This document shows, piece by piece, positions 28,005 through 40,200 of a stretch of DNA of 64,000 nt; the stretch's first letter is position 1; each line of letters starts with the position of its first letter. Under the pieces are notes generated by a model. That model was not told the origin of the DNA, did no database searches, and was given only the letters and a program-made list of their open reading frames with translations. This DNA comes from Xiphophorus maculatus (lineage: Eukaryota; Chordata; Actinopteri; Cyprinodontiformes; Poeciliidae). Made by a program: the position numbers and the translations under genes. The stretch covers positions 3,430,802 to 3,494,801 of the forward strand of contig NC_036445.1 of NCBI RefSeq assembly GCF_002775205.1, written 5' to 3'.

Positions 28005-28586
28005 AAATATATATAAATTCTTCTCTCCTCCAAACCGAGTTCATTGACCTTATTTTCACAATTTATGGGTTATTCTACTTTCTCTAACTTTTCCTTGTTC
28101 TTCTCTTTCAGGTCTCTGAACTCACTTGAGTTTTTTCTATATGATTTCACACACTTTCTCACATATTTTAAAGACAATACATATTAGGGTTTAAAACACT
28201 TTTTCCAACAGGAAGTAAATACTAATAAGTCTGAAACAGCTCGAGTGAAACTCAAGCACACGGGGGAAAAAAAAAAAAAATTACAAGCTTTTTCTTTCAT
28301 GATTGAATATGTGGCTGGGGCAGCAATTTTCATCGTTTACCCAATGTTTGCTCTTGGCAAGCAATTAGCCTCTTCCAGTGTCTTCATAATTTAATTCATT
28401 CATAATTCGAGTCTGTTTTTTTTATATCTAGGAGGCTGAGTAGATGATTTGATTACAAAGGAGATGGTGTGCGAGACTACGTTTAGAAGTTGGGATGTAT
28501 TCAAAGTGGTGATAATGTCAATGTGATTATTGAACAGCAGGTTGCCACAGATTGATTATCTCCCACTCTTTTTCAGCAGCAGTTCT
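28005..28586. other. Intergenic, no gene
   Basis: 3' flank of the group III trypsin gene. It includes an A14 run near 28266-28279 but no recognisable exon. Confidence 0.45.
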
Positions 28587-29875
28587 CATCGGAAGTTTAC
28601 ATTCACACCATCACTTGCATGAAGGTCAAATTAGTTTGTGCCTTTTAATGATTTATTTGGATCATTCTGTTTTCACTGTGAACTGATAGTTCAGCTTCCA
28701 CTTGTAATGATTTTTTTTAAAACCAAGAATTGTGTACATAAATTGGAAATTGTTTTGGATGTTCTATAATTACTAGGCTTACATACACATATAGCCCTGG
28801 TGGTATTTGGATTATTGACCCTCAGCAAGTTGTAGAGAAAGTAAACCCTTCTTGTAGCAATCAACATGCCATTGGCATAGTTTTAGCTGAATGTTATTAC
28901 CACCCATTTTATGAAAAAAAGGGCTACAACTCATTCAGATCAGTTGGATTACTGGCAAATACCCTGCTTTAACTACAAACCATAAATGAGCAATAGTGTT
29001 GAGTTTTTGGCCAGTCCAGAAGTTTAAGATTAGACAAGTTTAGTAATTTAAAAATCAGTTTTGATGTATGCTAGTAATCATCACTCCATGGTGTCCAAGT
29101 TTAACCAACTGGATGAAATATAGGCAACTGGAGGTAGCCTTCATCATTTCACCTTCTTTGTGCAAAGCACTAGCTACAGCAGTCTCAGTACCAACCTTCA
29201 ACATAATACTGCCATCACCATGGTTGACAGGGGGTGAAATATTCTTACATTTAATGGCCTCATTTTTACTCCTCTAAGTATTCTAGGTCACACTGTGAAA
29301 TTGGTTTGTCTTTGTCTTGTCCTTGTTGGCAGCTTCAAATCTTTATCTTCAAATTCACGATAGCCTTGGGTTTTTTAATTATTTCATCAATCTGAATGTG
29401 TGTTTGGGTCAGATGTGTAAAATTTGAACTTTACAACAGTTGTCACAAGAATACCGATTTTGGAATGGTTTTAACATTAAGCTTCTGTGGCAGCGGAAAA
29501 ATTCATTTAAATTTAAGGACAGTGATTAGTTACTCAATTCTACCCACTAAATCAACCAAATAAAATTAGCGGTTTTATATTTTAAATAAAGCTACCTTGC
29601 AGATAGCTAAAAAAAACAACAGCTTCTTTGCAACTTGCTAACGGACACAAAAATAGAGGGGGTGTATGTGAATATTTCAGCCTTTTTATATCTGCTTGAC
29701 ATTGAGTGAACAAGAGACAATCCAAAAATAAATCTAAACTTGTTTCAAAAAAAGACTACAGTTGTATGCTGTGTTATCAGTCTACCAGAAAATAAATAAT
29801 TTAAGCAAATAAGGAAAAACCCACAATGAAAATAGTATTCCTGTTGATGAAGAGTTTATGTAAACTTCTGATCAG
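28587..29875 (-). mobile_element. Decayed full-length Tc1/mariner-type DNA transposon
   Basis: The left end CATCGGAAGTTTACATTCAC and the right end, read in reverse complement as GATCAGAAGTTTACATAAAC, are imperfect terminal inverted repeats about 1.29 kb apart. Internally, the reverse complement of about 29196-29229 gives the Tc1 transposase motif HGDGSIML (consensus HGGGSIMLWG). No long open frame remains. The copy is old. Confidence 0.65.
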
Positions 29876-30039
29876 AACTGTTTGCAGCAGGCATGGCCTT
29901 TCAGACATGAGATATCCTCACCTCTTTTTTTTTTTACATTCACTTAAGTCTTATTATGAAAAAGTTATCTCAGGTCCCTCTTACTTCTTTGTTAAACATT
30001 TCCTAGACTTCAGATGTTGCCGTTCTGTTTGTTCAATCA

Positions 30040-30198
30040 GGAGGACATAGTTCTTGTTATTTCTCCGAAGCCAGTTTTGTCTTTTCTGAGTCTTGCTGCG
30101 CCTCTCTCCGTCTCTTTACGTCTTCTCTCTTGGACTGGACTGGAAGGTCCAGCCCATGCTGCTGCGCCTACAAACGATAAAAAAAAAAAAAAAAAAAA
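30040..30198 (+). repeat. GC-richer segment ending in an A18 tract, retroposon-like
   Basis: A segment of higher GC than its surroundings, with GACTGGACTGGAAGGTCCAG at its centre, ends in a run of about 18 A at 30180-30198. A 3' poly(A) run on a compositionally distinct block suggests a short retroposed copy. I cannot identify the source and see no convincing target-site duplication. Confidence 0.35.
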
Positions 30199-31246
30199 TA
30201 GGTCACTTTAGTGTGCCACTCTCATAAGTAGCACAGCTGTGGTACAGTAGTCTAAATTAGCCTTATTTTTTTTCCATTTCACTATGTTCAAAAGTTTTTG
30301 TTTTTATTTATGTGTATTTTTGTTTCCTCTTCAAGTTTTGGCTTTGAACCAATCAATTCTGGCAAGTCACTGCTGATTTATTTCAGTTGGAACAACAGTA
30401 TCTAGTTCTTCTCATCTGTTTAATAAAATCAATTTCTTTGCATTTTAGGTGGAAGAACATTTACTTGGAAAATAGCCACTTATATTATATAAGAAAGACC
30501 CAATGTGAAATACAATGTGCAGTAATTTCAGCAGAAATGGTCTGCTATACTTCCTGCATTAACACCAAACCCTCCAACTGAAACAGGATGTGGGTAAGCC
30601 AGTGTTTTACAGAAGATGGCACAAACTTAATTTAGACCTTGCAGATTTGATTTTAAGACAAAATTAGATTATGTATGAATCATTAATTATATTTAATGGA
30701 TATTTGCATTAATCCATTTGTTGTTCAAAATAACTAGTGACCAAAAGACATGCAGTAAAAATTGGTTTCAAAAAAGACACGTTAGGCAAATCATTTTAAG
30801 TCATTTGAGCAGAGCAGCCTATGGTTTTCTGCTTCTTCTTGAATTGTTTCCTCTTTCCACTAAACCTTTTGAAATGAATGAATACTGCCTTTACCTTGAA
30901 TAAATGTCACCTATTTGACACATGTTAGTTCTCACAATAAACAACCTCACTAACTGAACTCATCATTGACGCTGACTTTCATTTAATGATCCAGGTACAT
31001 GCAATCAGCAGCAATCATGACTGTTAGTACTGTGTGCTTTCTTGTATCTACCATTGTCAATTATTTACTGAGTAGAGTATATGTTTTCTATCAAAACAGT
31101 GATGCATCTGGTTTTAGATGTTGGAATGTGAACTTTTGAACTGTGTTTGACTGTGCTGTGTTTGAAAATTCAATTACATTTTTTTGGTTTAAAATAGTAC
31201 GTTGTACATAATCTTGCACTGTGGATTCATGTTTGATGGATCAAGG
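30199..31246. other. Intergenic / cblc 3' UTR
   Basis: AT-rich region between the convergent group III trypsin and cblc genes. The right part must hold the cblc 3' UTR; an ATTAAA-type hexamer reads on the minus strand near 30981. No other exon was recognised. Confidence 0.45.
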
Positions 31247-34200
31247 TTATAACTTACAGTCTGTAGCCTTTTGAGAGGAAGAAGAAGAAGAATCTTCTTC
31301 GCCAAAGAATCCGGAACTGTTTCATAAGGAATTTAAATAAAAAATTAATCCAGATGAAAATATTTGCAAATAATAACTACAAACAATTTAAATGAAACTT
31401 AATATCAATAATATCACAGAGCTTGAAAGAAAACTGCTGATTTTCTAACAAATTTCCAAGATAATTTAAGTCATTTGTGTAAAAACGGTGTACTTATTCT
31501 TATTCATGAATAATGTTTCAGATTATTCTTTGCATTTTATCCTTTTTTTTTGCATTTCTAAAAGTGAAAACAGTTTCATCCATATCATGACAGCATTGAA
31601 GGCACATTGTTTTGCTGAATGTAAACTTATTAGCAGTATGAACAATGATAACTCAGTCTAGAGACGGAATGCAAGACGATGTGCAACAAGACCAGAAAAC
31701 AGAGATTTTCTTTTCTTTTTACCAACTTACTGTAAATAAAACCACAAGAGTAAATTACAAGAATTACATGTTTACGTGTTACATCTCTGCAGTGCCCTAC
31801 CTGTTCGCCTCTGGTCTCTCAGATGCCGCCTGCAGAGAAAAGAAAAATTGGGTCACAAAGATTATATCTGTTTATCTCATCAATAATCTATAACAGCGAG
31901 TAAATGAGCAAACTTACATCATAAGATTGAGAATGTCTGCTAAACGGCTTAGGAGACGGGCAGTCTGGGTTAGTGGTGTTTTTCGGGGGTAAAGGTGGAG
32001 CTCTGAGGTGAGAACTGTTGATCTGGGAGTCCAAACTTGAGAACTGTTAAAAAGTTATGTTATTAGTCAGTGGAGAACCTTTCTCCCTCTTAAGAAGTGC
32101 TGATTCATGTTTTAAATGAAGTCTCACTGATGTTGATAAGTATCTACTCATACATAAAACTGGTTACCAGATCAGAACAAATGATCAGAAACAAGGCGGT
32201 AGGAGTACAGACATTTCTAAAAATGTGCAGTACTCAGATTTTATGTGAGTCAAAAAAAAGGTCATGTCTAAATTAGTTTAAAAAAGAAACGGGACAAATT
32301 TAATTTAAGTTTTTTTTTTTATTATTATTGATGTATTTGGGTTTTAAACTGAACTGGAAATGTGTCCCACATAAAGACAATGCAAAATTATATACAATCA
32401 CCATTTTTTTGACAAAATACTTCTAGAGTGAACTTTGTATATTCTATTTTTTTTTTTTTTTATAGAATATATTAGGATTTGATTATTTGTCACATGCTGC
32501 CATTTCATAGAGTCTGATACTTAACCAGTCCTAAGCATAATATTACAATGTCAGACACCCCTAAAACCTTCTAAGGTCATAACAAATGATATACATATAT
32601 CCTGTGCTGTGAATTTTTATTTTTATTTTTTGGCATTTGCAGATTTCTTTGTTTTTGTTTCTTGTCATATAAATCAAGCACATTTTTATTTGGAAAAATA
32701 GCTAAGTAAATATATTATTTTCATTTATCAAGAGAAAAAAATGATTAAACCCATGCATGAAAATATAATCATGGATTCACTTTAATTGACAGCATTATTT
32801 TCTCAGTTTTCATTCATTTTCACAAGCCACACCCAGTAAGAGACAGACTGGAAAGAACACAAATGCTTACATTTACCAAAGACCATCCTGAAGATTACTT
32901 CTGAGCAAATTCTGTGGATTGACGGGATAAAAGTGGGACTTTGTGCAAGGTGTTCCTCCTGATACATTTGACATAAAACTAAGACAGCATTTCAAAATTA
33001 GAACACTATTGTGACAGCAGAACATGGTGGGGGTAGAGTGATACTCTGGGGTTTCTTTTCTGCTTCAGAGCCTGTCTGACTTTCTGTATTTGACTAAACT
33101 TTTTATTATGCTGGATGTGTCCTTAGGCTCAGGACAGTTAAAGAGGCTCAGCTAAGAATTGTACTTCTTAATGTCGGGTGGCTTTTTTTTTGTTATTAAA
33201 TTAAATCAGAATTTGAAACTACATTTTGTATTTTCTATGATCTTGGTATGACAATAAATGATCTGAAACATTTAAGAATGACAAAAAACAAACAGAAAAA
33301 AAATCTGTAAAGGTGCAAACACTTTTTCGCAGTATTGATAATTGTAATAGTAATAACATTTATTTAACTTAAAGCAATATAAACAATTTATTGTTCATAT
33401 TTATTTATCTTGAACAAACTTGATAGCTAAAATTAGACAAAATGAAAAACACATTTTATTATTCACACACCTTCCGGAGGGCAGCCATTTCCTTTACCAC
33501 CACCTCAATGTCCTCATGATCCTCCTCGCCATCATCATCATCATCATAATCATCATCATCTTCATCGTCCCCCCACCTATGGCCTGTCATGTAGGGCTCG
33601 ATGAGGATGGACTCGGTCCCTCTGATGTCGCAGCGGCAGTATGGGCAGGTGTGGCCGGCTGACTTCTGCTAAATTATGATCACGAACCCAACACAGGTAA
33701 AGATACAGAAAGACAATTCACACGTAGCAATCCACTGTCACGTACAGTCAGTACAAGCTCAGATCTTTTTGAACTATGTGTAGTGGAAAGAGTTGAACTT
33801 AGCTTCAAAGAAAGTGTTTTAAAAAGTGCTGGAAAATACCAACAGTTTCAACAGAAACTTTCAATTGAGGTTTTCCATTTTGTAGCCCAGATGGGGAGAT
33901 GAATGTCTAGTGTTTTGACTGCAAGATCCAGCGATAGCTTTTAAATCATGTCTGGTAAGAGATTGTGCTCTGAACGCCTTGGCAACTGGATCCTGCTGTC
34001 AATCAGCAATGAAAATCTGCGATCTAAGAAAATATAGTAATTCTTCCATTGTTGTCTCACAAAGATGAGTCTTCTCCTATTTTCTTTTTACGTTTTTTCT
34101 CTTCTTCCAATTAATCTCTTGTGTGCTTTCACACACACACACCCACGCACACACATGCATTGACTTTTACTCAAAGTCAATGTGTCTGAAGAGGATGTAA

Positions 34201-37200
34201 AGCAGATCTCACACAGGAAATTCTGAGCCAAATGTCAGGACACAGTGCCTTCATTTCTGAAAGAATTATGCCTCTACACATAAGATAGAGGGGCTCACTC
34301 GCTGATCGAAATGCTTACAAACCAAGATACCAGGATTTTACAATAGCAACTATAATTTTGTTATGTAGTTATGTGCTTTAAAACATAAGGTAAGGCTGTG
34401 TCACTGCAGGAGCTAATAGAGTTGTTGTTAAACTGGATCAGAAAAAAGGTACATTCCTTTCTGTTTTGATCAGCTGTTTTACTACCAGATATCCATGTTA
34501 GTTCAATATGTGGCAAAGGTACTTTGTTAAAACTTCCAAATGCCCCAATAGGTTACCCGAGTAAAATAAAAAGGAACATTAAAAATGCTCATATGTAATT
34601 TTACAGTCCTTGTTGATCACATCAAAATCTTAAATGAATCTCCTATTTCACAGTCTTCTGAGTACTTCAGTTTAGATTGCTGTGCAATTAAAGCTTAAAC
34701 TGAATTTTACAGTTAAGAGGAAAGGATGATTTGTCTATCTGCAAAAAATAAGTTATTCTGTTATTCAACCCCTGCACTAGAATCAATTTTGTGCACCAGA
34801 TTGGGGTTTTCTAAGTTGTATACTGTGTATGACCAGAAGGGGTAATGATGCAAAAGTAAGAATTCATAGTGACTCATTCATAACAAACATGCAGGATATT
34901 ATCTCCTAGCTAATAATCACTCAAATGTAAATTCACATATTTTAAAATTAATGTACAAAAATGTTATGGTGCTTTTAAATTATTTTTTTTTGTATTAAAC
35001 ATATTAGGTTTAAAATAATTTACATATAAGTCCATCTATATTTTGCACTCGAGGCAGAAATGTGAAAAGCAAATTTAGATTTTTTTTAAGAAGTCTTATT
35101 ATTGTTTTAATCCAAAATTAAAATTAAGGAGCCCATTAAAATAATTTACAATTTTTAACAAAGACCTTTGCTGACAAATGCTCATAAAACCCTTTTGATA
35201 CCTTTAGTATCCTCCTATAACACCTCATAAAGTTAGAACAGAGTCTTCTGTTCTCTCTTAATGCTCTATTCATTCAGCTCACCCTTGAGGTTTTCTATAA
35301 GATTTATTTACTATGACTGATTTAGTCATTGAAGAGGATCAACTTTGTGTCTCGTGAAACAAAAAAGGCACTTTTTATACTCTTCCTTCGTTTTACCCGA
35401 GACCCACCCAATGTGTTGTTGTTGACAACCCCAATCTTAGTCTCATCTGACGACAGCACACAGTCAGCATATCGCCTGAACAACTAGTCAGCATGATGGT
35501 TCCAGTAATTGTGAAGGACGATGTGCAATTTATTGTACTTTCTGGATAGCAAATTTTGGGAATATTGCCATCTAGGTTATAAAAATAACCTTGAAACAAA
35601 GGATGCAATGTCTTAGAAAAATGTATATGTGACTTGTCAAAGAAGGCAATTACTCAAACAAGTATGAGTCTTGTGCTTTCTGAGCCATGTGTTATCTAAG
35701 AAGATCAAAGATGTGTTTGTTAAAAGGAAAGGTACACCATTTCTCTTTTCTGAAATGGTGTCCATTACAGAAAAGAGAATTCCATTCAGGTCCTTGTTTA
35801 ACTTTTAGATAGAATACACAGTGACAATTTTACAGCTGTTCCTTAAAAGATCAATTACATGGTTCATATTAGTAAAGTTTGAGAGTAAATGATCTTATAA
35901 GTAAAACAAAAGAGGGTTTAGGAATGGCATTTATCAGAAGAGTGAATGTATTTAATGCAACATTATGAATAAATGTTCTGAGAAGTTGCATATGTTAGTC
36001 ATACTTTCTTCTGCAGATTAAAGTTTTAGATTATCTACGATTAGAATTACATGACACTATTTATGAAAAAAGTGGTCACTGCCTGGGAATTCAACATTTA
36101 AATAAGGTGTTTGCATAGAGAACACAAATGATATTTTGACCGTAACCCCAAACCACATTCAAATAACCAGCACTGTTATAGTGGCATGATAATAAAACCA
36201 AATACAAAACCATAGATTACAAAAATAAACCTGTTCAGATAATCTGGTCTACTTCCTTTCACTGAGCATGGAGAAGAGTACTGTAGAAGTCTGAGGGGAT
36301 GTTTATGATTCAGCTCCAGCTCAGTCTGCAAATCTGAAAACTGATCAGCACTGGGATCTTTTTGTAAATGCATGGGATTCGTACCTGCCACCCCGTGAGA
36401 CATGGCTGGCACAGGAGATGTCCACAGGGCTGAATCCGAATGTCCTTATCCCTCTCTGCACAGATCTTACACAGCTGGAAAGTGCTTCCAATCTCACAGT
36501 ACATCTCGTACTGCTCCTATAGATGGTTGATTGGTTAAAGCAGAGCAGATTATCAATAAAGTTTTATCATAAAAAAATGAAGATTCTCTTTTAAATACAT
36601 GCAAACATGTGCATTAACTTACTTCTGTAACTTTGACTTTGTCTCTGCTGGTTGGTTCACACAAGCTTGTCAGGTCAGGGTTCATGTCACGGCCGTCTGG
36701 GTACAAGTAGCTGCAGTTACATGAACAGACAGTTCTTAAAAGTTGTTTAGACTGAGGGGGGGGGAAAATGAGACTTATGTGTGTATGCATGTGTGTGTGT
36801 GTTTGTGCTGACCAGCCCTCCTTAAAGCCCTGGATGAGTGCCTGGTATAGAGGCTTGTTCTGTGGAATGGTCTGGATGATGTCGCCTTCAGTGGTCACAT
36901 GACCAATGGCCCACTGACCCATTCTGGTGCAGCTCAGACGAAAGATGAAGCTGGAAATGTTTAATGATATAAAGGAAAATATATTGTGCATCATTTTTGC
37001 CACTGTACTTATGGGTAGTAAAACATATTGATGCGTATTCCTAATCTGAGCCACAAACTTTTTATGTAGATTTTCTTATAGAAAGAAATGTGAAGAGTGA
37101 GTGCTCTTCACTATTACATCCCTGAATAAAAAACAAGTTCAAACCATTGCCTTCATAAGTCATCTAGTTTGTAGTTAGAGTACACATGTAGGTAACTTAA

Positions 37201-40200
37201 CCTGAAATAAAAATGCTGTTGTTCTGTGAAGGCCTTGCAAGTTTGTAAGAGAATATTATTAGACAAACATTATGAAGGTCTAGAAACACAGCAGAAAGGC
37301 AACAGAAATATGTATTAAGACCTCAGGACATGTAAATTCCCAAACCTCAACCTGAATGAAATTCTGCACCAGTATACACAACAGTGTAGAGAAGGAATGC
37401 TGAAAAAACTGGGAGCTTGCAGTGATGGTTCAAATAGAATCATTTTAAAAAAGAAATGCTGCTATAACTATTTTATTATGTTTTGGACATTTTTAACAGC
37501 TGCTTCTAAACCGACATGTCATTTAATGCTTTTGTTATTTTAACCTAATTTTCAGCCTTTTAACTACTAATTATGATATTTAAAAAAACACTTAACGTGA
37601 TTACACATTTAATATTGAATAGCAACTGGCATTGCTCTTTTACTTAAGAGCATAAGCATAAGATTGCGCCTGTGCTTACCTCCCAGGTCTGTGCAGGTAG
37701 TTTTCGAGCCGACCTACAACTTGGTCATAAGTAAGAAAGGCCATGTAGCCTGGGTGTGTCACAGCAAGCTGGTTCCAGTTTCTTATAAGTGATTTCCAAG
37801 GCTAAAAGAGGAAGAACAGTAAATTGATTTCCAAAGACATCACAAAAACATTTTTTTTACAGTTTACTTTTCGTGTTTATTAAAATGTGCTTGGATCTGT
37901 TGTACTAATTTCAATAAGCCAGCTGAGTGACTGTATCATTGTCTCGACAATCATTTATGTAGACCCCTTGCATTTGTTGTTTACGACCAGAAATTTCGCG
38001 CATGCGCACATGCCATCTATAAAGTGAACTTCTACTGTAGAAAGTTGACGTTAAAAAAAAAGAAACCTGGAGATGAAGGTATTATTAATTCAATACAGTG
38101 CGCCACAGAAAGGGAAAATTCACACAGAAAAACAGTTGAAGAATAACTCAAAGCCATTTTTTTCTCTATGTCGGCTACGTTCACAGACTCATTTCCATGG
38201 CAACTGACAATAATTCAACACCAAAAACGCTCAAACATTTCCCACTGAAAGAGCAGAACATTCAGGTAGTTATGGTATCATTTTTTTTTATGTTTGATGT
38301 TTAGTTTTGCTATTATTAATAAGTGATCGCTGTGGTAGGTTAGCTACCGCTGCTATTAGCTGATCTAACTCCTCCGTGGCTAATTAGCTAAACACCTGTC
38401 AGTTAGTGTTTGGGTCGCCTTTTTACTTTTTTTTTTAACTGAACCGAAACACACCAAATTCTGCATCACATCTACATGCTATGGTTGTCAAAGTCAAGCA
38501 CGAATAACTATTTCTTTCCCTTGCTATTTTTTTTCTGTAAACTTTTTCCTGACCTGTTATCTAGTTGTAGTTTTGACAATGTGTAGCAAAGCACAACGTC
38601 CCTTTTTTCTAATATTTCAGGTTAATATACCTGCTGGAGATTGCCCTCCAGCAGGTAGATGGTGGTGGGATCTTGCTCGCATGACATCACGAAGGGGTTG
38701 TACATATTTATTTAAATTCTTTTGGTTTTATTGATGTACCTAAGTTCTTACTTTTTCTGGAAATCGTTTACTTACCTGGAATAGCCGTGTGAAAATATCA
38801 AACTCAAACACTGAGATGTTATCATTACAGGTAAGGTCAATTGTTGATTTCAGAGCCATGGCCTCCATCCCTTCCTCAAATGGATGTGTACTTTTCAACT
38901 GTTCTTTGAATTTTCTCCATGGCACGATACACCTATCAGAGCACAACATTCAGATATATTTACATGAAACAAATGCAATATTAAGCTTGTACTACAGATA
39001 TAGCAAAAAGTACTAAACTTACATGGTTCCAAAATATTTCCTCCAGAATTGATCTGCTTCCACCTTAGACACTTTGTAGGTGTCACCCTGAAAATATCCC
39101 CCTGGAAACATAGCCTTGAGCTCCCACAGCATGTGACTGAACAGCAAGGACAGTTTGGTCAAATTCCTCCTGACAATTAAAAACACAGTGAACTTTCAGA
39201 GGCAGGTACAGAACAAAATACAGAACATAATAGTAAAAATAAGATATATTTGCATTATTAGAAAATATATAGTTCCAGTTCATTTTTTTCCCCACAATTT
39301 TCCTAGGAGATCATTAGTGAACTAAAAGACCAAGATCAAAAACCAACCCAAGCTTTGAACATCTCACAGAGTTCTGTTCAATCCACCATCTGAAAAGAAC
39401 TTCTGGAAAGCAACCAAGACACACTGTTTACCTTAGCTGACAGATAGAGCATTACTCAGAAAGACAGGGAAGAAGCCCATTGTAACTCTGGAGGGGTTGT
39501 AATACAATTTACGTTGACACATTCTCCACAGCTAAGCTGTTTTATTGATGTTTCTCAGTTTTTACTTTTCCTGGAAAAGTGAAAATTGTTCACACTTGTT
39601 CAACACACTGGAACAAGTGTGTTGAACAGCACATTTGTTCAACACTTGGCCTTTATAGTGTTGCAAGATAAAAGCAATTGTTGACAAAAATCCATAAGAC
39701 CTCCCATTCAAAGTTTAAAACAAGCCTAATAAGAGGCTCAAGACTATTAAGATGTTCTGGTCATATGAGACTAAAATTAAATTTTAACCTATTCGTAAAA
39801 ATGTATTTGTGGTGGAAACTAACACTACACCTCACCCTGAACAACCCATGAAACATGGTGCCAGCATCATATTATAGGTGTGGCATCATGTTGTATGCAT
39901 GCTTCTTTTCTACAAGGATGAAGAAGCTGGTCATAGCAGATGCTTTGAAATCAAAATGACATGTTTAGAATGGCCCACTTAAAACCCAGACCTAAATTCA
40001 ACTGAAAATGTCTCAGGCGGACATAAAAATTTGAAAAGCTAATTACACAAAAATTCTCATTTAGATGTACAAAACTGGTAGAGATGTACCACAGAGGATT
40101 TGCAGCTGTATTTGTAGGTAAGAGTGGTTCTATTAATGTTTGACTCCACTGAGCTAATTGCAAACACATGCACACAGACTTTAATTTATAAAAACAAAAC

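Noticed and set aside
34128-34160. Possible regulatory repeat
   Set aside because: It is a short imperfect (AC)n tract with nothing to separate it from other microsatellites here.
38789-39016. 75-codon plus-strand frame
   Set aside because: It is antisense to cblc exon 3, which has clear CBL-family sequence on the minus strand.
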